Shown here piece after piece: positions 16,422-24,517 of a stretch of 56,230 nt of DNA (position 1 is the stretch's first letter; every line of letters starts with the position of its first letter). Source of the DNA: Terriglobia bacterium (GTDB lineage Bacteria; Acidobacteriota; Terriglobia; JAIQFV01). The position numbers and the translations under genes are program-made. A model generated the notes under the pieces. The model saw only the letters and a list, made by a program, of their open reading frames with translations, ran no database searches and had not been told where the DNA came from. The stretch is taken from positions 1-56,230 of the forward strand of contig JAQUPQ010000026.1 of NCBI GenBank assembly GCA_028716525.1, written 5' to 3'.

Positions 16422-18638
16422 ATGTTCTACAGGCTTGTTTTGTGTGTTTTTCTTTCTTCTTTGCTTTGTGCGGTCACAGTTTTGGGGACCATTTTTTCGC
16501 ACGTGCGAGGTGTGGTGCACGATCCACAGCATTTGCCGATTGCCGGAGCTCAGGTGACGCTTCGAGCAACGTCTTCAGATTGGTCTCGGGAGACCGTCAC
16601 GAATTCCGAGGGGGTATTTGAATTCGCCACCGTTCCGTTGGGAGATTACCAAGTCACCATTGCGGCCTCCGGGTTCGTCAGCCTCCAACAGAAATTCAGT
16701 GCGGTTTCGGGAAGTTCTGCGATCCTTCATTTTCCCATGAAAATTGTTCCTCCCGGGCAAACCGTCACTGTTTCCGAGCAGGCACAAAATGTGGATGCCC
16801 AATCGTCTGCAGTTCCAGTCACCATTGGCCGTGGGCAGATCGACCGTATGCCCGGCGCCGACCAATCGAACAGTTTGGCGATGATTACGGATTATGTTCC
16901 CGGGGCGTACATTGTTCATGATCTACTCCACGTGCGTGGCGGGCATCAAGTGAGCTGGCTGGTTGACGGCGTTCCCGTTCCCAATACCAACATTGCCTCC
17001 AACGTCGGCCCGCAATTTGACCCGAAAGATGTCGATTACATCGAAGTTCGCCGAGGAGGGTTGTCTGCTGACTATGGCGATCGAACCTATGGGGCTTTTA
17101 ATGTGGTACCTCGCTCCGGCTTTGAGTTCAACCGCGACGGGGAGATTCGGGTCAGCTATGGTAATTTCAACACGACCAATGATCAGATCAGTTTCGGCGA
17201 TCACACCCAGCGATTTGCGTATTATTTCAGTCTGAATGCCAATCGCTCCGACTTGGGGTTGGAGACCCCGACGTCGGATGTGATTCATGACATCGCCGCG
17301 GGCGGCGGCTTCTTCGCATCGCTCTTCTACAACATTACACCTCAAAACCAGTTGCGCCTGGTGGCTTCGGCGCGAGGCGACCATTACCAGATTCCCAACG
17401 CACCGGATCAGCAGAGCGCGGGCACCCGCGATCTCGATCTCGAACGCGACGCCTTCGTGAATCTGTCATGGATCCACACGATGGGTTCAGGAGTCCTGCT
17501 CACGGTGTCACCGTACTATCACTTCAATCGCGCCAATTATGAAGGGGGTGCTGGCGACCTGCCGGTGATTCCGCAACAAGAAAACACCGCCAATTACGCG
17601 GGTCTTCAATCCACGCTGTCTGTCGTAAAACAAAAGCATAACGCGCGATTCGGTGTCGATGTTTTTGGCGAGCGGCAGAATGACTTCTTTGGTCTCGTAA
17701 TGCCCGGTTCAACAGCGTCGAATTTGGCAGAACGAGTTTCGGTGTGGGGAAATCATGAGGCGATATTCCTCGAGGACCAATTCCGATTAACCTCCTGGTT
17801 GACTTTGAATGGCGGAGTACGGTTGACGCGCTTCGCCGGTGATCTCACGGAGACGTCGGTTGACCCCCGCGTAGGTGGGGCGCTGCGATTGCCGCGTCTC
17901 GGATGGGTGTTGCGGGGATTCTATGGACGGTATTATCAGGCGCCGCCGCTCGTCACCATCGAAGGTCCGATCCTGAGCCTTGCCGCTTCGCAAGGTTTTG
18001 GATTTCTCCCCCTGCACGGGGAACGTGACGAACAACACGAGTTTGGTTTGACCATTCCAATCCGTGCGTGGACGGTGGACGTAGCCAATTTTCGGACCGC
18101 CGCCAGAAACTTTCTCGATCATGATGTCCTCGGCAATTCCAACATCTTCCTCCCACTCACTCTCCAGCGCGCGCGCATCCGCGGTTGGGAATCCACTGTC
18201 CGCTCGCCTCGGTTGTTGAGCCGAGTCAATATTCACCTGGCTTATTCGCACCAATTCGCTGAAGGGCGGGGAAGCATCAACGGCGGATTGACGGATTTCA
18301 GTCCCCCCGTCAATCGATTCTTTTTCCTCGATCACGATCAGCGCAACACGCTCAGCACGGGATTTGATGCCGACCTTCCGGGGAAAATGTGGCTCGGGAT
18401 GAATGTGAGTTACGGTTCCGGATTCCTCGACGGAGACGGGCCGCAACATCTGGCCTCACATGCCACTGCCGATATTTCGCTCGGAAAATCTTTCGGCAAG
18501 AATTGGTCGATTAGTGCTTATATGCTCAACCTGGCTGATCGCCGCTACCTTTTGGACAACAGCAACACCTTTGGGGGAACCCATTTCGCCAACCCGCGGC
18601 AAGCGGCTGTCGAAATTCGATATCGTTTTCACTTTTGA
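16422..18638 (+). CDS. TonB-dependent outer-membrane receptor with carboxypeptidase-regulatory-like domain
   Basis: A 738-residue protein. A signal peptide (FLSSLLCAVTVLGTIFS) is followed by a CarboxypepD_reg-like domain at about residues 28-115 (VRGVVHDPQHLPIAGAQVTLRA, TVPLGDYQVTIAASGF), a plug domain (LLHVRGGHQVSWLVDGVPVP, IEVRRGGLSADYGDRTYGAFNVVPRSG) and a beta-barrel. It ends in Phe (IRYRFHF), as required for barrel assembly. It imports a ligand across the outer membrane using TonB energy. The preceding Cys/Met-rich exported protein suggests a metal or metallophore. The start follows GAGAGGTGA. Confidence 0.85.
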   Translation: MFYRLVLCVFLSSLLCAVTVLGTIFSHVRGVVHDPQHLPIAGAQVTLRATSSDWSRETVTNSEGVFEFATVPLGDYQVTIAASGFVSLQQKFSAVSGSSAILHFPMKIVPPGQTVTVSEQAQNVDAQSSAVPVTIGRGQIDRMPGADQSNSLAMITDYVPGAYIVHDLLHVRGGHQVSWLVDGVPVPNTNIASNVGPQFDPKDVDYIEVRRGGLSADYGDRTYGAFNVVPRSGFEFNRDGEIRVSYGNFNTTNDQISFGDHTQRFAYYFSLNANRSDLGLETPTSDVIHDIAAGGGFFASLFYNITPQNQLRLVASARGDHYQIPNAPDQQSAGTRDLDLERDAFVNLSWIHTMGSGVLLTVSPYYHFNRANYEGGAGDLPVIPQQENTANYAGLQSTLSVVKQKHNARFGVDVFGERQNDFFGLVMPGSTASNLAERVSVWGNHEAIFLEDQFRLTSWLTLNGGVRLTRFAGDLTETSVDPRVGGALRLPRLGWVLRGFYGRYYQAPPLVTIEGPILSLAASQGFGFLPLHGERDEQHEFGLTIPIRAWTVDVANFRTAARNFLDHDVLGNSNIFLPLTLQRARIRGWESTVRSPRLLSRVNIHLAYSHQFAEGRGSINGGLTDFSPPVNRFFFLDHDQRNTLSTGFDADLPGKMWLGMNVSYGSGFLDGDGPQHLASHATADISLGKSFGKNWSISAYMLNLADRRYLLDNSNTFGGTHFANPRQAAVEIRYRFHF

Positions 18639-18713
18639 ATAGTCCCAATCTCTGTGCTTACGTTTTGGAATAGCCGCAATCTCATTGTTTGAGAACGAAA
18701 TCAGGGAGATCCC

Positions 18714-19024
18714 TCTCTTTTGCACGGGGGCGGGGTTTCAGAGACCCGCTCACGGGCCTTGACTCCCGTTTGCCCAGCAAATGAGTGATCGATACGAAAT
18801 CCCGTTCACGGTGTTTTGTTATCTCAGCCCGTCGGTTTACCGGCGGGACGATAAGTTCATATTACTTGTTCCTTTCAGGCTGTAAATCTTATCCGTCCAG
18901 CGCGGGAGTGAGGTGTGTCTTTTCGTCAAAGAGCAGCAATGCATTCGATAGAGTTCATGAGCCCCTTTCACGGGGTTTTGTTATCTCAGCCCGCCGGTTC
19001 ACCGGCGGGAAGTGAGATGCATAT
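18714..19024. repeat. Diverged copies of the 143-bp hairpin unit
   Basis: The stretch 18714-18850 aligns with the unit found at 15133 onward (GGGGTTTCAGAGACCCGCTCACGGG, TTTGCCCAGCAA, GTGATCGAT, CCCGTTCACGG, TTATCTCAGCCCG, CGGTTTACCGGCGGG). A second partial unit runs from about 18950 to 19024 with CCCGCCGGTTCACCGGCGGG and AGTGAGATGCAT. Stems of the first unit are damaged, so this copy is older or less constrained. About 75 bases before it (18639-18713) show no feature. Confidence 0.8.
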
Positions 19025-19029
19025 CGCCC

Positions 19030-19263
19030 CATCAGTTTCTTCACATTGTGATGACAGCTCGCTTTAGCGGGCGAAATCTTTAGATTAATCGAGGAGAATA
19101 CTCTGCCTGCGTTGCAATGTGCCGCCCCCTAAACGGGGCTCCCAAGATAAATTGGCAATCGGGGAAGGGTTGAGCGTTTTTCTTTCCCGCCGATAAATCG
19201 GCGGGCTGAGAAAAGCAAGCCTCCTGAAAGAGGCTGAATTCAGAAGGTCGCGGATAAATCATA
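19030..19263. repeat. Multi-hairpin module, copy 2
   Basis: The same order as copy 1: CTCGCTTTAGCGGGCGAAATC, GCCGCCCCCTAAACGGGGCTC, CCCGCCGATAAATCGGCGGGCTGAG and AGCCTCCTGAAAGAGGCT, then GGTCGCGGATAAATCA. It is in direct orientation relative to copy 1, and the two enclose 15953-18638. Confidence 0.85.
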
Positions 19264-19676
19264 TCCCTTCTCCTTTTCTGGATCCCTTATAAGGACGAAG
19301 ATTTGTGTTGTTTAACCATTGGAGATCTGGCGGCCCGACCCGTCCTCCAGGGTCGGAGGTGGTTCATGCCAGCACTTCAAGAGGTCCGGATAGATCAAGA
19401 TGCTCTTCCTTTGCTGAATTTCTTATCAGATCGCGCGCCTTTCAAGCAGCCCCAGGGCTGGTAGGTTGACTCGCCCTGCTGGGTCGGGTTCAATCCGGCC
19501 AGCACTGGGAATCGAGTTTATACTCGTTACGAAATTCCCCGGCCTAAGAACGAACCTGTCCGATAGGGTCAGGGCTAGGACTACCAGAATCCCATTTGAG
19601 AATTGATTTCAGTCGAAGACCCTTGCAGCCGCTTGAACACTGGGCTAGCATGGCATCTTCCCCAAGGAGGACGGCC
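19264..19676. other. Intergenic stretch with small palindromes, no gene seen
   Basis: Contains CCGACCCGTCCTCCAGGGTCGG followed by AGGTGGTTCATG, CAGCCCCAGGGCTG and CGAGTTTATACTCG. There is no convincing reading frame. It may be remnants of the neighbouring repeat family or the leader of the HEAT-repeat gene. Confidence 0.4.
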
Positions 19677-20639
19677 ATGTGGTGTGCACATCGGGTGGGT
19701 CTGGCAGGCGTGCTGGTGTTTGTATTTGTAGCGAATTCCCAGGACCGACCGCTTTTTTCCGCGGCTCGGCAAAATTCATCGGCAAAGGGTCAAGCCACAG
19801 CGGGAAAAGTTCAAACGCCGGCGAGCTCGAATACCGCTGCCGATCTGCCTGCACAGGCATGGAAAATGCTCGCGGAGGGCGCGGCCTCCCCCAAAGTCAT
19901 TCAAAGGACCGACGCCATTTCGGCTGTGGCGACTATCGGCCCACAACCCGGAGTCCTGGAAATATTGGAAACAGCGCTTCATGACAAGGAACCGGATGTG
20001 CGGCAGGTGGCAGCCGCCAGTTGCGGTGAACTGAAATCCAAGAACCTGATTCCTGCTCTGAAGCAAACGCTCAACGACAAATCACCGGACGTCAGTTTTG
20101 CAGCCGCCCGGGCGCTTTGGGACATGGGAGACCGAAGCGGGCGCGACGTGTTTATCGCCGTGCTGGCGGGAGAAAGAACCTCCTCGAAACTGTCCGGCGA
20201 ACTGACGGATGCTCGAAGAAGATTGCGCAATCCCATGTCGTTGGCTTTGATTGGCGCCGAACAAGGCGCGGGGGCTCTGTTGGGCCCCTTCTCGATCGGA
20301 ATTTCCATCGCGGAGGAACTTGCCAAAGACAGCTCCGTTCAAGCGCGCGCCCTTTCCGCTAATCTGTTGGGCGCAGACGATTCTGCAGTCTCTTTGGAGG
20401 AGCTTCAGAAGGCTTTGGCCGACAAAAACTGGGTGGTGCGTGCGGCGGCTGCAAAGTCTTTAGGTCATTCCTCACAACCCTCCTTCATCAGCAAACTTCA
20501 ACCGCTCTTGAAAGACGATAAAGAGCCGGTCCGCTTCATGGCTGCAGCGTCCATTGTGCGGTTGAGTTCACAACCCGTGTCGCACTCGCACGCATTGACA
20601 GGAAGATCATCCCACCGGGCAAGCCGAGGAAGCCGGTGA
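19677..20639 (+). CDS. Exported HEAT-repeat protein
   Basis: The ATG at 19677 follows AAGGAGG at good spacing; the longer frame to 19596 has no ribosome binding site. The 320-residue product has a signal peptide (MWCAHRVGLAGVLVFVFVANS) and a Ser/Ala-rich linker. HEAT/PBS-lyase-type helical repeats follow: AISAVATIGPQPGVLEILETALHDKEPDVRQVAAASCGEL, ALKQTLNDKSPDVSFAAARALWDMGD, and a later pair ending EPVRFMAAASIVRLS. Such repeats bind proteins. A glycine-rich hydrophobic segment (IGAEQGAGALLGPFSIGISIAEEL) interrupts the array. The last 20 or so residues (SHSHALTGRSSHRASRGSR) look unlike a HEAT repeat and may mark a frameshifted or replaced 3' end. Confidence 0.7.
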   Translation: MWCAHRVGLAGVLVFVFVANSQDRPLFSAARQNSSAKGQATAGKVQTPASSNTAADLPAQAWKMLAEGAASPKVIQRTDAISAVATIGPQPGVLEILETALHDKEPDVRQVAAASCGELKSKNLIPALKQTLNDKSPDVSFAAARALWDMGDRSGRDVFIAVLAGERTSSKLSGELTDARRRLRNPMSLALIGAEQGAGALLGPFSIGISIAEELAKDSSVQARALSANLLGADDSAVSLEELQKALADKNWVVRAAAAKSLGHSSQPSFISKLQPLLKDDKEPVRFMAAASIVRLSSQPVSHSHALTGRSSHRASRGSR

Positions 20640-20682
20640 CAGGGTTCAGGTTTGAGGGCTGAGCGACGGATTCCAAACGGGA

Positions 20683-21051
20683 TTATAAGAGTTCGTCCTG
20701 CGTGGCGGTTTTCTTCGGCATGGCTTTGCGCACTTCCGCGTCCATCTTTCCTGCCAACATGAGTCCAGCCATTTTGTAGTCGGCCAGAAAAGACCACAGC
20801 GGATATTCAAACGTTGCCGGTCGGTTTTTTTCGACAAAGAAGTGACCGAACCAGGCCATGGCATACCCGAAGACAAACGCCAATGGAATGAAACGCGAGA
20901 GTCGTACGACAATCAAAATCACCAGGGCAGAGGTTGCGACCAGCGTTCCCACAAAGTGCAGCCATCGGGTGACGGATTTGGAATGCTGGCTCACATAGCA
21001 CGGCCAGAAGGCTTTGAAAGAGGCTATACGAGCGGTCGCTCCGGAAGCCAT
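20683..21051 (-). CDS. DUF962 (Mpo1-like) membrane protein
   Basis: A 122-residue protein starting MASGATARIASFKAFWPCYVSQHS. The DUF962 signature is clear: SQHSKSVTRWLHFVGTL, a hydrophobic helix, and AWFGHFFVEKNRPATFEYPLWSFLADYKM, with the conserved histidines. Yeast Mpo1 of this family is a dioxygenase in phytosphingosine degradation; bacterial members are uncharacterised. The start at 21051 is chosen because the upstream extension to 21240 runs through an attC-like site. It lies just beyond the end of the cassette cluster on the same strand, so it may be the first resident gene or a cassette that lost its own attC. Confidence 0.75.
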   Translation of the reverse strand: MASGATARIASFKAFWPCYVSQHSKSVTRWLHFVGTLVATSALVILIVVRLSRFIPLAFVFGYAMAWFGHFFVEKNRPATFEYPLWSFLADYKMAGLMLAGKMDAEVRKAMPKKTATQDELL

Positions 21052-21114
21052 CGGTCGCCTCGATTGCAGAAAATCCTGATAAGGAATGTTAACACAGCCG
21101 TGTGGATCCACGTC

Positions 21115-21219
21115 CGGCAACGTTGAGTTGACGCGGCGGCGCGAATCAAAGCACCCTTCGCCGCACCAAGCAAGTTGAGAAGCACGCTCCCGCCGCTCGC
21201 GTCCAACGATTTGTTGGGC
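21115..21219 (-). other. attC-like recombination site A
   Basis: On the minus strand it begins with the perfect R'' core GCCCAAC (21213-21219) and ends near a degenerate GTTGCCG (21115-21121). Inside, GACGCGAGCGGCG pairs with CGCCGCCGCGTC with one extra base, an extrahelical base as expected for attC folding. It is 105 bp and closely resembles site D. It follows the alpha/beta hydrolase gene by 46 bases. Confidence 0.7.
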
Positions 21220-21265
21220 GCGAACGTTATCATCCTGCACTTTGTCGTATGCGATCCGCGAGCAC

Positions 21266-22279
21266 CTACTGCGAAATCATCCCGATCGTTCCCAGCCACG
21301 TCTCCACCAACTGTGGCCATCCCGTAATCGGAAGCTTCGTGCGCCGCAGTCCGAACGCATGCCCGCCCTGCGCATACAAATGCATCTCCACGGGAACCCC
21401 AGCCTTCTTCAGCGCAATGTAGTACGCCAGCGAGTCGTTTACATTGTCCACGTGGTCGTCCTCCGCCTGCAGCAAAAATGTAGGCGGCGTCTGGCGGGTG
21501 ACAGGAATATCGGGATTCAATCCAAATTCTTTATCGGCCATCGTCTCATGCTCCAGCTTTCGAAGCACAAACTTTTTGGTGCCTTGCCTAGCATCCCATT
21601 CCGCCGCGGAAAGCGACAGATGCCCCGGATAAATGGCCACCGCAAAATCCGGACGGCAACTCTCTTTGTCGGCGGCATCTACAGCTCGGTACAAACGCTT
21701 ATCAAAGTGCGTGCTCATCGCTGCCACCAGATGCCCGCCGGACGAAAACCCAAGCACACCAATCTTGTGTGGATCGATGTGCCACTCCGCCGCGTGCAAG
21801 CGCACCAGCCCCAGCGTCCTCTGCGCATCTTCCAACGCCATCGGTGATTCCGGATACGGTCCTGATTTCGGATACGGGCCCACATCGGTAACACGGTATT
21901 TCAGCAGCACACACGTGATTCCCTTGGGCGTCAGCCAATCACAGACCTCGTTGCCCTCAAGATCGATCGCCAGCTCCTGATAGCCCCCACCTGGGAAGAC
22001 GACAACCGCAGCGCCCGTGTTCTTTCCCTGTGGCGAATAGACGGTTATCGTCGGCCGCGACACGTTTCTCACTCCCACCGCCGGCCTGCCGGCAACCAGG
22101 AACTCCTTCCCCGTCGTCTTAGCGACCTCTGGCCCCGCGACAGGTTGCGGATCAGGCACCCTCCCCGGCCATATCGGCACTTGCGTATGTCCCGGGGATG
22201 GCTGCCACGTAGGTGCCTGAGCGCTCACGCCCCCACACGCAAACACAGCCACGAGAAATATTTGGGTAAGCTTAGACAT
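21266..22279 (-). CDS. Exported alpha/beta hydrolase (esterase-type) in a cassette
   Basis: A 337-residue protein with a signal peptide (MSKLTQIFLVAVFACGGVSAQ) that is expected to act in the periplasm or outside. The alpha/beta-hydrolase plan is complete: oxyanion loop VVFPGGGYQ, nucleophile elbow GFSSGG (Ser179), acid QAEDDHVDN and catalytic His in QGGHAFG. It is closest in look to acetylxylan-esterase/BD-FAE-like enzymes that remove acyl groups from sugars; the substrate is inferred. The ATG at 22279 lies 9 bases after the GTTGGGC core of site B, and the stop lies shortly before site A, the normal layout of a one-gene integron cassette. Confidence 0.85.
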   Translation of the reverse strand: MSKLTQIFLVAVFACGGVSAQAPTWQPSPGHTQVPIWPGRVPDPQPVAGPEVAKTTGKEFLVAGRPAVGVRNVSRPTITVYSPQGKNTGAAVVVFPGGGYQELAIDLEGNEVCDWLTPKGITCVLLKYRVTDVGPYPKSGPYPESPMALEDAQRTLGLVRLHAAEWHIDPHKIGVLGFSSGGHLVAAMSTHFDKRLYRAVDAADKESCRPDFAVAIYPGHLSLSAAEWDARQGTKKFVLRKLEHETMADKEFGLNPDIPVTRQTPPTFLLQAEDDHVDNVNDSLAYYIALKKAGVPVEMHLYAQGGHAFGLRRTKLPITGWPQLVETWLGTIGMISQ

Positions 22280-22288
22280 GTGTTCGTC

Positions 22289-22362
22289 GCCCAACGATAA
22301 AGCTTCAGCCGCGGCGGCTCATGTTTCCAACAGCCGCTCACGCCTGCAAATGTCGATTAGCT
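22289..22362 (-). other. attC-like recombination site B (degenerate)
   Basis: The minus strand ends with a perfect GTTGGGC core (plus 22289-22295). The opposite end near 22356-22362 reads AGCTAAT, a degenerate RYYYAAC. The middle can fold through AGCGGCT / AGCCGC. It is about 74 bp, between the hydrolase and the 433-residue gene. It is weaker than the other sites when taken alone; its position supports it. Confidence 0.5.
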
Positions 22363-22367
22363 GGCGG

Positions 22368-23669
22368 CTACAACAAACTCACGTCAATCCCACCAACCGA
22401 CAATAGATCAACACGTTCGGCGGTTTGTTTGGACCGGACAAAGCGGACAGACTTGTATTCTGATGCCGAATCGATGCGGCGGTAGAGTGCACCGCCGAGA
22501 TTGTAGGCAACGGCCGCCATGGGATTGCCGGTGATATAGACAGCCCCGGCCGAGCCACCGTACTTGAGGACCGCCACAAGAACATTGGTGTTTCGAGTGC
22601 CAAGTCGCCGATTTAACCATATCTCGGCACGTGTGAGTACTTTGGCACCATGCTTGTCGGCCCAGGCGGCCAATTGTGTGCAGTACGATGTCGCCGACGT
22701 TTGCACAGCGTCGCCGTTCGACGCACCGCCCTTCCATTGCTCCAGCCGCTTTAGGTACTCAGCACCGTACTCCTTTCGCACGCCGACCAGGCTGTCGGCA
22801 GGAATTTGCAGTAGTACGTGCGGAGGAGGAACTTCAACGCACACCTTCAATGTTTCCGTATGGTCGCCGTCCGAGCCTACCGGCAACAGTTCGTAGGGAA
22901 CAATCGCGTACTCTGGTACAGACGCTGGGAAGCCCGGTGCCACTTTCAACACTGCCGCACCGCTCGCCTGATAGAGCTCGTTCATCCAGCGGATCACGAC
23001 GGACGCTGCCTGTCGCTCTGCAGCGTTTGTGATGCTGTTCAACAACGCGCCAACATCATGTACCTCGCCTTGCCAACCCAACCGTTGGCCAACTGCGGAC
23101 ATCAAGTGTCCTCGCCTTAAGCCCACCCCGTCAATTTGAGTAGTACGCCGGTACGCGTCGTCGATTGCTGGTTGCCTCCATCGCTTCGAAGTCTCCCACG
23201 CATGACGGGCGTTGTCGGAGTCCTCGGTCAATCGGGGCGGCGTATCGTAGAGCCTTGCAAAGACCAATCTTTTGAAGAGCTCTCGTTGATCGAAAAGGCG
23301 CAGAGGCTGCCCGGCGTCTTCTGGCCCAGGCACGGATTGTGCCAGCCGGGCAGCGGTGTCTTCGGCATCAGCGAGGAGCCCCTGAATTCCTTGTTCCCTC
23401 ATCGTGGTGAGATTTCGCTCAAGCGAGAGGTCCGGTTCTCGTAATGCGGGGGCGATCAGGTTTGCCCGAAGGGCTTTCTCAAACAGGCTAGCGCCTGGTT
23501 GAGAATCTTTGAGGTGGGCCGCCAGATATCGCGAAATGAACAAGAAGACATCAGGAACAACGAGCAGGGGTTCGAACAGCACCGACACTAGCAAGAACCG
23601 CTCCCAGTCCGTGAGACTGAAGAACGTTTCCATTTGTCGATCCAGGCACCCGAGATACGAAGCCTTCAT
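22368..23669 (-). CDS. Uncharacterised 433-residue cassette protein
   Basis: Starts MKASYLGCLDRQMETFFSLTDWERFLLV. There is a hydrophobic patch at about residues 25-50 (FLLVSVLFEPLLVVPDVFLFISRYL), but charged residues around it argue against a clean membrane anchor. A helical middle with many Arg, Asp and Gln residues follows. A C-terminal domain has VSVRVCVEVPPPHVLL-type strands and a Gly-rich segment, LKYGGSAGAVYITGNPMAAVAYNLGGALYRRI. I recognise no family. It lies between attC-like sites C and B, one gene per cassette, with its stop six bases from the core of site B. Confidence 0.65.
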   Translation of the reverse strand: MKASYLGCLDRQMETFFSLTDWERFLLVSVLFEPLLVVPDVFLFISRYLAAHLKDSQPGASLFEKALRANLIAPALREPDLSLERNLTTMREQGIQGLLADAEDTAARLAQSVPGPEDAGQPLRLFDQRELFKRLVFARLYDTPPRLTEDSDNARHAWETSKRWRQPAIDDAYRRTTQIDGVGLRRGHLMSAVGQRLGWQGEVHDVGALLNSITNAAERQAASVVIRWMNELYQASGAAVLKVAPGFPASVPEYAIVPYELLPVGSDGDHTETLKVCVEVPPPHVLLQIPADSLVGVRKEYGAEYLKRLEQWKGGASNGDAVQTSATSYCTQLAAWADKHGAKVLTRAEIWLNRRLGTRNTNVLVAVLKYGGSAGAVYITGNPMAAVAYNLGGALYRRIDSASEYKSVRFVRSKQTAERVDLLSVGGIDVSLL

Positions 23670-23702
23670 GACGTCCTCATAGCGCTCGCGCGTTGCTTGC
23701 CC

Positions 23703-23762
23703 AGTTAACGCTCCGGTTCAGCGGCGACGCGAATCGCCATCCGCTGGAATCGGTCGTTAGGC
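23703..23762 (-). other. attC recombination site C (compact)
   Basis: On the minus strand it reads from a perfect GCCTAAC core (plus 23756-23762) to GTTAACT (plus 23703-23709), 60 bp in all. Inner arms pair as CCGATTC/GAACCGG and CAGCGG/CCGCTG, with a GGCGATTCGCGTCG loop region that itself can pair. This is the clearest short attC in the window. Confidence 0.8.
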
Positions 23763-23792
23763 ACATCCGAACGCAAGACAGTTAGATACGCT

Positions 23793-24377
23793 CTAATGCT
23801 TCACCGTGTTCTTGCTACGAAGATACTCTTTAAGCGCATCCCAACCGGCCCGGAGGTCGACGCTGATTCCGAAGGCACCGGGCCTGATGTTGAATAGCTT
23901 TGATGCATGAGCGACAGCCTCGTTTCGCAGAGCACCTCGCACAACTTCGAAAGGATTGCTATCCTGATTCGAGGTCGAATCGACAATCTTCGCGAGAAGG
24001 GACCGCAACTTCGCAGCGTACGTCCCATCGTAGGAGGATGACCGATCGAAGTGAAAGAGCACCCAAGAATGCCTTTGAGGATCGAAGTCATCGAAGTCGG
24101 TGTCGATCATGAGCATTGCCGGGGTTTGGCACAATTCGCGTTTCTCCTCTGGGGTCCACTGTTTGTCGAGGACGCTCCTTTGGGTAGTAGGGGCATCGCC
24201 GGGGAAAGGAGCCACGACAGCGCCGAAGTTGCAGAGATTTCGCGCAAAGCGTTCGATCTCTGTCTTCACTTCATCAGACAAGCCTCGCTGAGCATCAAGG
24301 TAATCCTCAAAGAGAAGAAAGAAAAGGCACCTCGTACCTGATCTTGTTGTACCGAGGTAACTATGTGTTATCCACAT
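23793..24377 (-). CDS. Uncharacterised 194-residue cassette protein
   Basis: Starts MWITHSYLGTTRSG after AGGAG. It is a soluble, acidic protein with a helical N-terminal half (EDYLDAQRGLSDEVKTEIERFARNL). Then come PAMLMIDTDFDDFDPQRHSWVLFHFDRSSSYDG, a beta-strand and acidic stretch of unknown role, and a helical C-terminus with RNEAVAHASKLFNI. The HSWVLFHF/FDDFD part might be a catalytic or nucleotide-binding core, but I cannot name a family. It is one gene between attC sites D and C and was probably acquired as an integron cassette. Confidence 0.65.
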   Translation of the reverse strand: MWITHSYLGTTRSGTRCLFFLLFEDYLDAQRGLSDEVKTEIERFARNLCNFGAVVAPFPGDAPTTQRSVLDKQWTPEEKRELCQTPAMLMIDTDFDDFDPQRHSWVLFHFDRSSSYDGTYAAKLRSLLAKIVDSTSNQDSNPFEVVRGALRNEAVAHASKLFNIRPGAFGISVDLRAGWDALKEYLRSKNTVKH

Positions 24378-24405
24378 CTGTTGGTCTCCTATTGCGGCGT
24401 AACCT

Positions 24406-24511
24406 GCCTAACGGTTGAGTTGGAGCGGCGGCGCGAATCAAGGGACCCTCCGCCGGATTAAGCTAATTGCAAAACACGCTCCCGCCGCTCGCGTCCAACG
24501 ATTTGTTGTGC
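24406..24511 (-). other. attC recombination site D
   Basis: The minus strand runs from GCACAAC (plus 24505-24511, one base off the RYYYAAC consensus) to a perfect GTTAGGC (plus 24406-24412), 106 bp. GTTGGA and TCCAAC form the L box, and GCGGCGG pairs with CCGCCGC. The sequence is a close relative of site A (shared CGCGAGCGGCGGGAGCGTG and TTGATTCGCGCCGCCGC). Confidence 0.8.
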
Positions 24512-24517
24512 GCCGCG

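Noticed and set aside
21052-21240. N-terminal extension of the DUF962 protein
   Set aside because: The extension translates the attC-like site A and has no family content; the ATG at 21051 opens the conserved domain.
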